A stretch of DNA of 64,000 bases from Bacteroidales bacterium (GTDB lineage: Bacteria > Bacteroidota > Bacteroidia > Bacteroidales > GCA-2748055). Both the position numbers and the translations under genes were made by a program. The DNA lies in contig JAFGWU010000065.1 in assembly GCA_016936975.1 (NCBI GenBank), positions 1 to 64,000 on the forward strand. Direction: 5' to 3'. The notes below the pieces were generated by a model. The model was not told the DNA's origin. It was given only the letters and a program-made list of their open reading frames with translations, and searched no databases. How positions within the stretch are numbered: the first letter of the stretch is position 1; each line of letters begins with the position of its first letter. Shown piece after piece: positions 1 through 8,984 of this stretch.

Positions 1-2
1 AC

Positions 3-2420
3 TCATGCCAGAAGAGGGATAATATCAATGTATATGCGGTCCCTGATAGAGGATTTATGAGCAACAGGCCGGCAAACTCGTGGGAAGAAGCACTGGTTAG
101 CGGAAACGGTATCATGGGGGCAATGGTGATGGGATTCCCCGGCTCGGATACAATCATTGTCAACCATGCCCTGCTCTATCTGCCCCTGAATGAACCTTTA
201 AAACCTGTATCACAGGGTCTGCACCTCGATACGATCAGGACAATGATGCTGAAGAGGGAATACTGTCAGGCATCCCGGTATGTTGTTGACCTGTCCCAAC
301 AGGAGAATTATGGTGCTAAACGTTGGACCGATCCCTTTATCCCCGCTTTTGACCTGATTATTGAAATGGAAAAAGATTACATAAAGGATTATGCGAGGAG
401 TGTAAATTTTGAAACAGGAGAAGTTGAAGTGAAATGGTCGGGCCGTAAAGGCACCTTTCTAAGAAGCACTTTTGTTTCCCGAAAAGATAATCTTATTGTA
501 ACCCGTATTAAGGCAGGTGGAATCCGGATCAATTGCAGGATCGGCATGCGTAAACGTTTTCAGGAGAGCTGGTGGAGCACCGTTGATGTCCGTAAATCAT
601 CCGGCTTTAAAGAAGAACAGATCCGGCTTTTAAAAAATGCCATCACCTACCGTGTTGAATTTTCAAATCAATGGGCAGGCATGATAGCAGGGTATGATGG
701 AGGAACCTTACTGTTAAACAAGGGTGGCCGGCTGATAGCCGGTGAAAAGGAGATAGAAGTAAATAATGCAGATGAGCTCCTTCTGATTACATGGGTCGAC
801 CCATTCCTGAATGACTCCTTGCCTGATTATAACAATCGGCTCAACCTGATTAAAAACCAGCATTTCAACTATGATACACTTTTAAAAAGGCACAGTGTAA
901 TACATGGAGAACTTTTTAACCGCACAAAACTCAATCTGGGAGGCGAACCCGCCCGTAAAACGATTGCTGTGGAAGAACTGTGGTCGGGCACAGGAGCCGA
1001 TCCGGAACCGGCTATGGTGGAACTGGCTTTTGATGCTGCCAGGTACAATATCCTATCTGCTACTGGCATTAACCCTCCAAACCTGCAGGGTATCTGGGGT
1101 GGCACACTGACCCCGCCATGGTCGGGTGATTTCACCATGAATGGCAATCTGCCAATGGCTGTCTCAGGAATGTTGAGTGCCGGCATGCCTGAACTAATGT
1201 GCTCCCTGTTTAATCTTCTTGAAAGATTTATGGATGATTTCCAAATCAATGCAAAGGAGATGTTCCAATGTAAAGGGATTCATATTCCTTCAAGGATAAG
1301 CTCCCACGGACTGAATAATCATTTTGATGCCACATGGCCCATGACATTCTGGACGGGAGGAGCGGGATGGTATTCTATGTTCTATTATGATTATTTTCTG
1401 GTTACCGGCGACACCGCATTTCTTAAAAAGAGAGCTATTCCCTTTATGGAAAAAGCCATTGCATTTTATGAAGATTTTCTAATTGTTGGTGAAAATGGAA
1501 AATACATATTCAATCCCTCCTACTCACCGGAAAATAATCCGGCGAATATCCCCTGCCAGGCATGCATCAATGCCACAATGGATGTAATGATTGCAAAACA
1601 GTTGATCAGAAATATAATTACCGCCTCGGAAACCGCAGGTGTTAACAGTGAAAAGATTGAAACATGGCGTACCATGCTTGAAAAGATGCCGTCATATGAG
1701 CTGAACAGTAAAGGGGATCTGAGGGAGTGGATGTGGCCGGATGTGGAAGAGAACCACCGGCACAGGCATGTTTCGCACCTCTTTGCCCTTTTTGACCTGA
1801 TGGATCCTGAGTTTAAGAATAATCCTGAACTGCTGGAGGGGGCAGTTCGGGTAATAAAGGAGAGGATGAAGGTCCGCAGGCTTGATAATGGGGGGGAAAT
1901 GGCATTCGGATTGGCACAGCTTGGTTTCGCCGCTGCTATGACCGGGGACGCGGAAACCTGCCATGAAATTCTTGGCTGGATCACCCGGAAATACTGGAAC
2001 AACAATATGGTAACAACCCATGATCCCGGTGCTATTTTTAACCTGGACTTGAGCGGGGGTTATCCGGCATTCATTATAAAAATGCTGGTTTACTCCGAAC
2101 CCGGGTTGGTGTCCCTTCTGCCTGCACTTCCCATAGAAATTTCCTCAGGAGACATTGAAGGGGTACTGCTCAGAGGACAGATGGAAATAAAACAATTATC
2201 ATGGGAAGGTAATCAGGCTGAATTGGAAATCTATTCAGGCACAAACAAGGATTTCATCCTCAGGTTACCGGGAGCGATCACATCCATTTCAGGCACCGGA
2301 ATAACCATTGAACCGTATACTTCAGACTGCACCAGAAGGTTAACCATCAAAAAAGAGACCACGGCCCTTATACATATTGCTTTTGACCGCGTTCAAAGCT
2401 CCGATACGCAGCATGACTAA
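3..2420 (+). CDS. GH95-like glycoside hydrolase (5' end outside window)
   Basis: Predicted exo-acting glycosidase of the GH95 type (alpha-L-fucosidase or related galactosidase). The frame is open to the left edge, so the true start and signal peptide lie outside; an internal ATG at 57 begins inside the conserved N-terminal region (PANSWEEALVSGNG resembles the GH95 opening). Family landmarks, numbered from that ATG: QGIWGG near 346, the Asn-x-Asn pair at 362 and 364, SPEN near 490, HRHVSHLF near 575, and a late Asp in NLDLSGGYP. These correspond to the Asn/Asn, Glu and Asp positions of characterised GH95 enzymes. The residues after the Asn pair (LPMAVSG) depart from the usual MNYW motif, so specificity may differ. 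It converges with the minus-strand operon of the utilisation locus. Confidence 0.82.
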   Translation, partial: SCQKRDNINVYAVPDRGFMSNRPANSWEEALVSGNGIMGAMVMGFPGSDTIIVNHALLYLPLNEPLKPVSQGLHLDTIRTMMLKREYCQASRYVVDLSQQENYGAKRWTDPFIPAFDLIIEMEKDYIKDYARSVNFETGEVEVKWSGRKGTFLRSTFVSRKDNLIVTRIKAGGIRINCRIGMRKRFQESWWSTVDVRKSSGFKEEQIRLLKNAITYRVEFSNQWAGMIAGYDGGTLLLNKGGRLIAGEKEIEVNNADELLLITWVDPFLNDSLPDYNNRLNLIKNQHFNYDTLLKRHSVIHGELFNRTKLNLGGEPARKTIAVEELWSGTGADPEPAMVELAFDAARYNILSATGINPPNLQGIWGGTLTPPWSGDFTMNGNLPMAVSGMLSAGMPELMCSLFNLLERFMDDFQINAKEMFQCKGIHIPSRISSHGLNNHFDATWPMTFWTGGAGWYSMFYYDYFLVTGDTAFLKKRAIPFMEKAIAFYEDFLIVGENGKYIFNPSYSPENNPANIPCQACINATMDVMIAKQLIRNIITASETAGVNSEKIETWRTMLEKMPSYELNSKGDLREWMWPDVEENHRHRHVSHLFALFDLMDPEFKNNPELLEGAVRVIKERMKVRRLDNGGEMAFGLAQLGFAAAMTGDAETCHEILGWITRKYWNNNMVTTHDPGAIFNLDLSGGYPAFIIKMLVYSEPGLVSLLPALPIEISSGDIEGVLLRGQMEIKQLSWEGNQAELEIYSGTNKDFILRLPGAITSISGTGITIEPYTSDCTRRLTIKKETTALIHIAFDRVQSSDTQHD

Positions 2421-2523
2421 TAAGGAAATGCCACTGGCACTGTTTCACCCGCCGAAGCCATGCAAAGGCAGACTAACTGCTTATCCCGGCGTTCACTGCT
2501 CATTCGTATTGCCAGTCTCACTG

Positions 2524-2593
2524 AGCTGCCTACTGCTTTCGGCCTACTGCTTTCTGCCTACTGCTTTCTGCCTACTGCTTACTGCCCACTGTA
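2524..2593. repeat. Heptanucleotide tandem repeat, about 10 units
   Basis: Read on the minus strand, ten consecutive 7-bp units follow the pattern RGCAGWA (for example GGCAGTA, AGCAGTA, GGCAGAA), with a few single-base variants. The array lies between two convergent genes, and the last codons and stop of the minus-strand GH43 gene fall inside it. It may be a short-repeat expansion at a gene boundary; no function is visible. Confidence 0.8.
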
Positions 2594-3723
2594 TCCCCCA
2601 CCGTCGGACCATCTACCTCCAGTAGCCCGTTCTTATCAATATCCATCCTGTCGATGAACACCACCCGCTCTTGACCGGTCCGGGTGGTTCGTCCATGATA
2701 AACACAATACATCTCTTTCCCGTCCTTTGACCGGGTAATGCTGTTGTGGCCAGTGCCGCTGACAACCCCTCCCATATCAGTGTTTTTCTCGAGCACCGGG
2801 TTGTTATCAGCCTTCTTAAAAGGACCAAGGGGATGCTCTGCAGTGGCATAGCCAACTGCATAGTGTTCACCGCCGAAGAAATTGGCTGAGTACATCATAA
2901 AATAGGTTCCATCGTGCTTAATCATAAAGGACCCCTCGGTCCACCGCCGGTTCACCTCCCCGGAGGTCACCGACCGGCTCTCCCAGCCAAACTGACTATC
3001 TTTGCCTTTTTCAGGCGGCCTGAGAAGCAGAACGGGCTCTCCTATTACCGTATCGAAAGCGGGTGATATTTCAATCCCGTAGACCCAGCTCTCTTCGATC
3101 TCATCAAACAGATCCTGGTCCCTTGCCCAGCGGGCCACATCACTCTCAACCGGATGCTTGTAACAGCACCGGGAATAATACAGATATGCACGCTCCTCCT
3201 CAATCCACAAATTCGCATCGATAATTGGATAGCCCGGATCAAACAGGGGCCTGTCGGAAAGATCTTTGAAGGGACCGATCGGGCTCTCTGCGACAGCCAC
3301 CCCTATCCGGAAATTTTCCAGTTCATTGTTAGGATTGTATTTCCAGTCTGCACTGAAAAACATATAGAACTTCCCATTTATTTCATAAACCTCAGGAGCC
3401 CAGAAGTTCTTTAATGTCCAGGAGTCGGGGGTATTTCCCCTGTAAGCCTGCCCCTCATACTTCCAATCCAACAGGTTTTCTGAGGAATAAGCACTGAATC
3501 CGTCTGTGGCCCCCCCGCCTGTGCCATACATATAATAGGTTCCGTCTGACGCAAGCAGAACATAGGGATCTCCGAATTCGACATCCAGTGGGTTCCGTGG
3601 GGAGAAACGGTTTTCAGCCCGCTTGCTCCCCTGGCAGGAAACGAGAGACAAACATATCAGAAGGCTAGAAATCCTGACCATACTACAATAATTAAGATTC
3701 ATTGAATCGGCGGTCATCCTCAT
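2572..3723 (-). CDS. GH43-family glycosidase, lipoprotein
   Basis: Five-bladed beta-propeller glycosidase of the GH43 type, typically acting on alpha-L-arabinofuranosides or beta-xylosides. The N-terminus carries a hydrophobic stretch and lipobox (LSLVSC), so the protein should be a lipid-anchored envelope protein. Visible family features are the first catalytic Asp in FGDPYV, WAPEVYEINGKFYMF, the second Asp in IDANLW and the acid Glu in WTEGSF. The ATG overlaps the stop of the upstream gene in an ATGA arrangement, which points to translational coupling and supports this start; in-frame ATGs a few codons later are alternatives. The last residues (TVGDTVGSKQ) are encoded where a heptanucleotide repeat begins, so the natural C-terminus may have been changed by repeat growth. 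Last gene of the susC operon. Confidence 0.88.
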   Translation of the reverse strand: MRMTADSMNLNYCSMVRISSLLICLSLVSCQGSKRAENRFSPRNPLDVEFGDPYVLLASDGTYYMYGTGGGATDGFSAYSSENLLDWKYEGQAYRGNTPDSWTLKNFWAPEVYEINGKFYMFFSADWKYNPNNELENFRIGVAVAESPIGPFKDLSDRPLFDPGYPIIDANLWIEEERAYLYYSRCCYKHPVESDVARWARDQDLFDEIEESWVYGIEISPAFDTVIGEPVLLLRPPEKGKDSQFGWESRSVTSGEVNRRWTEGSFMIKHDGTYFMMYSANFFGGEHYAVGYATAEHPLGPFKKADNNPVLEKNTDMGGVVSGTGHNSITRSKDGKEMYCVYHGRTTRTGQERVVFIDRMDIDKNGLLEVDGPTVGDTVGSKQ

Positions 3724-5765
3724 TGAATGAAAAAATCATGCAGACGTCCCTCCGAAAGCAGCTCCCATAGTGAGGCGACCACCCATCCTGGAGCAAAAAT
3801 ATCGTTATAATATCCCTTGCCATACTGACCGTAATCCCAGTTCGTATGCTGAACCACTTCAGGATAATATCCCACTTTTCCTATTCCGCACATACGCCCT
3901 TCGACAGGAAGCAGCTGCTCCCTCATGGAAGAGCGGATGACCCCGGCCATTTCCCGGAGCCTTTCGTTCCCGCTTATCTCCGAAAGGCGTTTAAGTACTT
4001 CCGCAAAATCGAAAATATAAACATCAACGTGGTTATTCTCCACCGATACATTTCCCCATCCCCTTGTTTTAAAATCCAGGTCACCGAGAAGCTGTCCCGG
4101 AGCAAAAGGTACATCATACAGGTAGTACCAGGAGAGTGCAAAATAGGCTGCCTTTTCAGCGAGCCTGAAATAATGTGCACGCTCCTCCCCTTCCGAAACC
4201 AGTCCCAGGTAATACATGGCAGAGGATGCATATATCGAGGCTTCCTTGTCCTCACAATTGGCATCGAGGGTGGATGAAAAGTAGTCCCCTTTATTGATGA
4301 TCTCATTCTCAACATACACCGCAGCATTTTTTGCCGATTCCAGGTATTTCGGGTCATCAAAATACTTCCATCCCATCAGGAGGGGAATTATGGCCGTAGA
4401 GGTGCTTCCTCCCGCACTGTCGATCACCTGTTTTTGTTCATTGAACTTCCTGGGAAAAATATTATTCTCCTGGAGTGAAACAAGATTGTCCAGCAATATA
4501 CGTGCCCTGTCTGTCATTCCGGGGTGCTCACCTTTACGGGTTTTCTCCAGATTAAGGTAATGCAGGATGGCATATAATCCTTCCGACTGCCGTCGGATGC
4601 TGTAAACATCTGTTTCGTAATTCCCGGGGAAGTCAACCACCTCCCTGATGAATCCACCCTTCGTAAATCCGTAGTTTTGGTAACTTTCGAAGATCTGGTT
4701 TGCCATATTGCTCATTACGACATCTCCTGTCTCGTATCCGTATTCGAGCGCGTTAAAGGCATTCAGGAGAACCCTTCCGACAAAACCCGTTTCCAGAATC
4801 CCTCTTTTCTCACAGGCTCCGATATCGAGATGAACACCCGAAAATCCTTTTAATTCATAGGCATCTGTATAACTCTGAACAAAGAATTGCGTAAGTACGT
4901 GCTTGATCTCATCATCACTTCTCTGTTCCTCAACCTCCTCAGGAGAAAACAGGTCATAACTGTAGTTCCAGGTCTCCCTGATAAAATCAGAATAATTTCC
5001 CGGCTCGCTGTAACGGATCTCCCAGTTCAGGACGCGTTCTTCCCCTGCTTCCATGTGCTGAAAAGCCATCGTGGCAAGATCAGGAGTCAGTTTCCGGATA
5101 TAGGTTTTCGGCGTTTCGGAATAAGGATATCCAAAGGTAAGCATCACCTCCTCTCCATCTGCGTCAAAACCCGCACTGCCCACATCCGTGCGTTCATGCA
5201 AAATGATCTCTCCCTTTTTATAAGGCATCAAAGCATCCTTCGCGATGGAATCAGTCCTGACAACCGTTACCCCTCTCCCCGTTTGATTATTATAGACTCC
5301 TGCCATGGGAACACTTAAACGATCTTCCCTGACGTTCCAGGCTCTTCCCGAACGCATCGAAGGTGCACCATCCGGGGAGCGAAGGTTTTTGCGATACCAG
5401 AAACCGGGCAGATAAAAAAAGGCTTCTTCGTAAGCGGTTCCCTCAACGCGCAGCACACCTTTCAGATTGAGGTTAACATCCTCAAGAGCCAGGATTGAGA
5501 CAGAAAGGATTTTGAGTGTCTCCGCCTGTTCGGTGATCCGTACACTGATTTCAACCGGCAACGCTTTCCCGCCGGTGAGTAAAAACCTTTCCCAGTACTC
5601 CTGGGGGGTCAGTTCAATGGTTTCCGAGGGATTCCCGGCTGTTTTAAGATTGAGCTGAAAACTTAATTCCGGTGGAAACTCAGTTTGATCTTCCGGTGCA
5701 CAGGCAGGGCTGCAAACGATTACTGCAGTAAACACAAGGATCCTTAATCCGGCTGTAATTTTCAT
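3720..5765 (-). CDS. Lipoprotein of unrecognised family, likely helical-barrel carbohydrate enzyme
   Basis: I do not recognise the family with certainty. The chosen ATG gives a signal peptide ending in a lipobox (CSPAC), so it should be an envelope lipoprotein of about 680 residues; an upstream extension would run through the preceding gene. The N-terminal third is beta-rich (residues about 30-280 of the mature form). The rest is helical, with spaced aromatic and glycine-rich segments such as GGFIREVVDFPGNYETD, GGSTSTAI and NNHVDVYIFDFAEVL, as in six-hairpin glycosidases or uronyl epimerases. It lies 14 bp after the GH172 gene and overlaps the GH43 gene by 4 bp, so it is translated as part of the glycan operon. 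A role as hydrolase, lyase or epimerase is inferred from context. Confidence 0.7.
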   Translation of the reverse strand: MKITAGLRILVFTAVIVCSPACAPEDQTEFPPELSFQLNLKTAGNPSETIELTPQEYWERFLLTGGKALPVEISVRITEQAETLKILSVSILALEDVNLNLKGVLRVEGTAYEEAFFYLPGFWYRKNLRSPDGAPSMRSGRAWNVREDRLSVPMAGVYNNQTGRGVTVVRTDSIAKDALMPYKKGEIILHERTDVGSAGFDADGEEVMLTFGYPYSETPKTYIRKLTPDLATMAFQHMEAGEERVLNWEIRYSEPGNYSDFIRETWNYSYDLFSPEEVEEQRSDDEIKHVLTQFFVQSYTDAYELKGFSGVHLDIGACEKRGILETGFVGRVLLNAFNALEYGYETGDVVMSNMANQIFESYQNYGFTKGGFIREVVDFPGNYETDVYSIRRQSEGLYAILHYLNLEKTRKGEHPGMTDRARILLDNLVSLQENNIFPRKFNEQKQVIDSAGGSTSTAIIPLLMGWKYFDDPKYLESAKNAAVYVENEIINKGDYFSSTLDANCEDKEASIYASSAMYYLGLVSEGEERAHYFRLAEKAAYFALSWYYLYDVPFAPGQLLGDLDFKTRGWGNVSVENNHVDVYIFDFAEVLKRLSEISGNERLREMAGVIRSSMREQLLPVEGRMCGIGKVGYYPEVVQHTNWDYGQYGKGYYNDIFAPGWVVASLWELLSEGRLHDFFIQ

Positions 5766-5779
5766 ATTAACATTAAATT

Positions 5780-6928
5780 TTAATTGACTTCCAGATCTTC
5801 TTTTGAAGGTAATGCCGGAAAGGTTTTGTGTGGTTCGGTCTGGTACCAGAAAACAACGGATGAGATATCCGACTGTTGCTTCAGGTATTTTCCCTCCGAC
5901 CGCCACCCGAGGTCCTGGATGGTGACACGAATTTCTTTCTCAAATCTCACAGGGTCTTTAATATGCCAGCGGTACATGCCAAACCTCTGCTGGGAATCGT
6001 ACAACCCGTCAGGACGGATAACCTGGTGCAGTCCCGCATAAGGTGTGTTATACTCTTCATAGCAGTGCTCCTTCTGATTTTCAAAATTGTAGGAACCGCA
6101 GAAATAATCTTCTGTTCCGGTACCGCAAATGGTGGGGAACTCCTTATCGCCATCCAGGTAAAACTTGATTTCTCCTTCACCCCACCAACGGTTGTTATTT
6201 ACCTGCCATGCCAGGTAAGTTCCAACATAATGACCTTTTCCTTTAACACCGTCGAGAATGGTGTGGATGGAGTTTATATCCGGATTGCTCCTCCTGAATC
6301 GTGCATGAAGATAGGCAGCATCATCCGGGACATCCGACAGGACATAATCGATCTGATAATAGAGATACATGGCATCCGCTTCGCTGATATTTTCCATGGT
6401 AATCCTGCATTTTTTCCGGAAAGGCATGGTCCAGTAACAATTGAAGCCGCTTCCCGGATTGACATTGACCGCCAGGGAGGTGAGTTTGGCGTACTCTCCC
6501 CATCCCATCCCGAAGAAGTCCCCAACCGGACACTCGACAGATGGTTCCGTTTCATCATCCCAGTAAATCCTGATGATGGTGAACCGCCAGTTTCCGGAAG
6601 GGGTCATCCAGATGTGCTGTATGGCTCCCGGACCTTCAATTTCTGCCATGGTAAAAGTTGCTCCTGCTTCAATACGCACACTGGGGCTTACTTTCCACCC
6701 CTGCCCGAGATCCCGGGAAGCCTTGCTGCCTGTTCCTTCGGTGGCCATACCTCCCTTTCCCTTTTCCCCGGTAAAATTCTCCGGGCTGATTGAACGTGTT
6801 TTCGCATCTGAAAGACGGTACAGGTTTTCCAAGCCCACATCAATGCCATCAAAATCTCCCGCCACCTGTCCGTTCAGAAACCAGGGGCAAAGAGCAACCA
6901 GCAGTCCCGTTAACACTATTTTTTTCAT
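5780..6928 (-). CDS. DUF2961 / GH172 family enzyme
   Basis: Matches the DUF2961 family, now GH172, whose studied members act on alpha-D-fructofuranosides or D-arabinofuranosides. Visible features: signal peptide from the chosen start (MKKIVLTGLLVALCPWFLNG), an opening LENLYRLSDAKTRSISPEN, EGPGAIQHIWMTP, and the WWGEGEIKFYLDGD plus CGTGTEDYFCGSY block that carries conserved acidic residues. Length is about 382 residues, usual for a single-module GH172. A longer reading starting at 6985 is possible but would put 19 residues in front of a good signal peptide. It is followed after 14 bp by the unknown lipoprotein gene, and preceded by a 176-bp gap holding a strong hairpin. Likely periplasmic or secreted. 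Confidence 0.88.
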   Translation of the reverse strand: MKKIVLTGLLVALCPWFLNGQVAGDFDGIDVGLENLYRLSDAKTRSISPENFTGEKGKGGMATEGTGSKASRDLGQGWKVSPSVRIEAGATFTMAEIEGPGAIQHIWMTPSGNWRFTIIRIYWDDETEPSVECPVGDFFGMGWGEYAKLTSLAVNVNPGSGFNCYWTMPFRKKCRITMENISEADAMYLYYQIDYVLSDVPDDAAYLHARFRRSNPDINSIHTILDGVKGKGHYVGTYLAWQVNNNRWWGEGEIKFYLDGDKEFPTICGTGTEDYFCGSYNFENQKEHCYEEYNTPYAGLHQVIRPDGLYDSQQRFGMYRWHIKDPVRFEKEIRVTIQDLGWRSEGKYLKQQSDISSVVFWYQTEPHKTFPALPSKEDLEVN

Positions 6929-7036
6929 AGGAAGAAATATTAAATGATCGATGTTACCATCAGACTTCCGGGAAAAAGATTCCATGCTGAAAGAGAATAG
7001 AATCTATTTCCTGTATATTGGTATAAAGAACCGGGG

Positions 7037-7070
7037 GCGTAATCTGTTCCGCGCGGGGAACAGATTACGC
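7037..7070. terminator. 14-bp perfect hairpin between operon genes
   Basis: Arms GCGTAATCTGTTCC and GGAACAGATTACGC are perfectly complementary around a 6-base GC-rich loop. It lies between the FG-GAP gene and the GH172 gene of one minus-strand operon. No T-tract follows on the minus strand, so this may be an mRNA-stabilising or attenuating structure rather than a classical terminator. Confidence 0.55.
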
Positions 7071-7104
7071 ATTCATAATTTCTGCCCGGTCAGATTAATG
7101 CCGG

Positions 7105-8922
7105 TTAAAAAACGACCAGTTTTTCCGTCTGTGTCTTCTCCCCGCTTGAAAGGTGAATCAAATAGAATCCATTATCAAGGGAGACTGTATAATCAGTGGT
7201 TTCAGGACGTGCTGTTAATACTTCCTTTCCATCGAGGGTGAAAATCCTGACCACGCCCTGATCAACGCCAGCATGAAATTTCACATGCAGTTCATTATGG
7301 ATCACAGAGAGATCCGCCAGAGGATCCTTTTGATCAATGAAGGAACTGCCGGTTCCGGAAATCACGCCATCCTGAAGGGTAAATTGCAGCGGCCCGGGAT
7401 AAGTACTGCCCTCATAACTGCCGTCAACAGTCTGAACACTCCATTCATAATCTCCGTCAGGAAGCTCGTAAATCGGCCATTCAAGGCTGTTATCCAAATT
7501 TCCCATTCCGGTTACTCCTCTTTTTCCGTCCTGATCCGTTCCCGGGTTAAACAGCCGCCGGTCATTGGTCACATCCTTAAGATAGAGACTATAGGTCAGG
7601 CTGCCGACAGGGGTTTCTGCATCGGAACCCGCATCCCAGGAGAACATCACCCCACCGCCTTCAATATCATCGATCGAGAGGTTTTGCGGAGGTTCAGGAC
7701 GGGTATTGGCTTTTTCCATATCATTGAAAATCACTCCGGCCACCCTTCTTCCGAAGTTCCCGCTGAATCCTGAGATCACGATATCGATTTTATGATCGTT
7801 ATTAAAGTCTGCCACCTCAATCTCGCTTTCGGAAACACCCGGCACATTCGGACTGTCGCTCCAAGTGTGGCGGGCATAGGTGAAGTTCGCCGCGTCGGTA
7901 CACTCATAGATATTGGTCACCTGGCGGTTTTCTGTCACGCTCCATCCTGTTATGATGATATCGGCATCCCCGTCGTTATCGAGATCGGCAAACCGGGATC
8001 CGCCTCCCACGCTGATCTGACGGTAATCGTTGAATGTTGCCGCTTCTTCGAGCACCCCGTTATTATTTTTATAGAGCCTGTAAATGTCACTGCTGGCTTC
8101 CCCGTCGGCCCCTCCGTCGCCGTTCAGCAACAGGTCGAGATGCCCGTCGGCATTCACATCAAACCAGACAGCCGTTCCGTATCCTTTCTGAATGATATTG
8201 GGCTGTTCCGAAACATTGAGCCCTCCGAACATATCGTTGATGAACATTTTGCTGAACCGGTTTCCCTGGTTGTTTTCCCATCCGTTTATAAACATGTCCA
8301 TGTAGCCGTCGTTGTTGAAATCAATAATGGTAACCTGTGGATCGACAAAATTGAAGGAAGCAAACGACGTATTGTCTTTGGTAAACGTTCCATCCTGGTT
8401 CTGGAAATAGATGGCGCAGGCTCCCTGTCCATTCCCGAAAAAGAAATAGTCCAGCAGGGCGTCGTTGTTCAAATCGGCAAATCCGCTTGTGGGGGCCACA
8501 TCCCCTATTTCATATGCATCACTCAGGACGTACCCGTCGGGAGTGCCGGTGTCAAGGGCAATGCCGTTGGTGGTTGTTGAAGCACCCGGAAGCCAGCCAT
8601 TGAAAATAAAATCAAGATAGCCGTCTGCATTGATATCGCCTGCATCCATACAGGCCAGGAATCCGGGAGTGATCACATTCGTTACAGGCGCGAGGGTAAA
8701 GGTCTTATCGCCGCCGCTCAGGAAGATCCCTGCAGCCACAACACCCAATCCGTCACCACTGATGACCACATCAATGGCCCCGTCCAGATTCACATCCAAA
8801 GCCTCAATAGCGGCATGCTGAATGGATATCGTGTCATCGTCTATCAGAAACGGCACGAACTCCTGAGCCGAAATAACCAGGGCACAGGAAAACATACTGA
8901 TAAAGGTAAATACTCTTTTCAT
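7105..8922 (-). CDS. Secreted FG-GAP/VCBS repeat protein with type IX sorting domain
   Basis: Extracellular protein with a signal peptide (MKRVFTFISMFSCALVISAQ), seven calcium-binding-like FG-GAP/VCBS repeats between about residues 30 and 400 (DVNLDGAIDVV, DINADGYLDFI, DLNNDALLDYF, DFNNDGYMDMF, DVNADGHLDLL, DLDNDGDADII, DFNNDHKIDIV), a fibronectin-like segment (about 410-520) and a C-terminal type IX secretion sorting domain (ending GFYLIHLSSGEKTQTEKLVVF-like). Seven repeats fit one seven-bladed propeller. No catalytic motif is seen; it may be a surface glycan-binding protein for the locus. It follows the first GH43 gene by 62 bp in the susC operon. Confidence 0.85.
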   Translation of the reverse strand: MKRVFTFISMFSCALVISAQEFVPFLIDDDTISIQHAAIEALDVNLDGAIDVVISGDGLGVVAAGIFLSGGDKTFTLAPVTNVITPGFLACMDAGDINADGYLDFIFNGWLPGASTTTNGIALDTGTPDGYVLSDAYEIGDVAPTSGFADLNNDALLDYFFFGNGQGACAIYFQNQDGTFTKDNTSFASFNFVDPQVTIIDFNNDGYMDMFINGWENNQGNRFSKMFINDMFGGLNVSEQPNIIQKGYGTAVWFDVNADGHLDLLLNGDGGADGEASSDIYRLYKNNNGVLEEAATFNDYRQISVGGGSRFADLDNDGDADIIITGWSVTENRQVTNIYECTDAANFTYARHTWSDSPNVPGVSESEIEVADFNNDHKIDIVISGFSGNFGRRVAGVIFNDMEKANTRPEPPQNLSIDDIEGGGVMFSWDAGSDAETPVGSLTYSLYLKDVTNDRRLFNPGTDQDGKRGVTGMGNLDNSLEWPIYELPDGDYEWSVQTVDGSYEGSTYPGPLQFTLQDGVISGTGSSFIDQKDPLADLSVIHNELHVKFHAGVDQGVVRIFTLDGKEVLTARPETTDYTVSLDNGFYLIHLSSGEKTQTEKLVVF

Positions 8923-8984
8923 AGTCCTTATTTTTAATTAAACGATATAAATAATAATGGTTCTGCAGCAGGGTTTATTTTCCT

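Noticed and set aside
2377-2657. Small plus-strand open frames over the heptad repeat
   Set aside because: The predicted proteins are low-complexity products of the repeat and overlap the two flanking genes.
5876-6793. Long open frame (305 codons) on the plus strand
   Set aside because: It is fully antisense to the GH172 gene, which has clear family motifs and a signal peptide; the antisense product has none.
7792-8580. Open frame of 262 codons on the plus strand
   Set aside because: Antisense to the FG-GAP repeats; the repetitive Asp/Gly codons leave the opposite frame open by chance.
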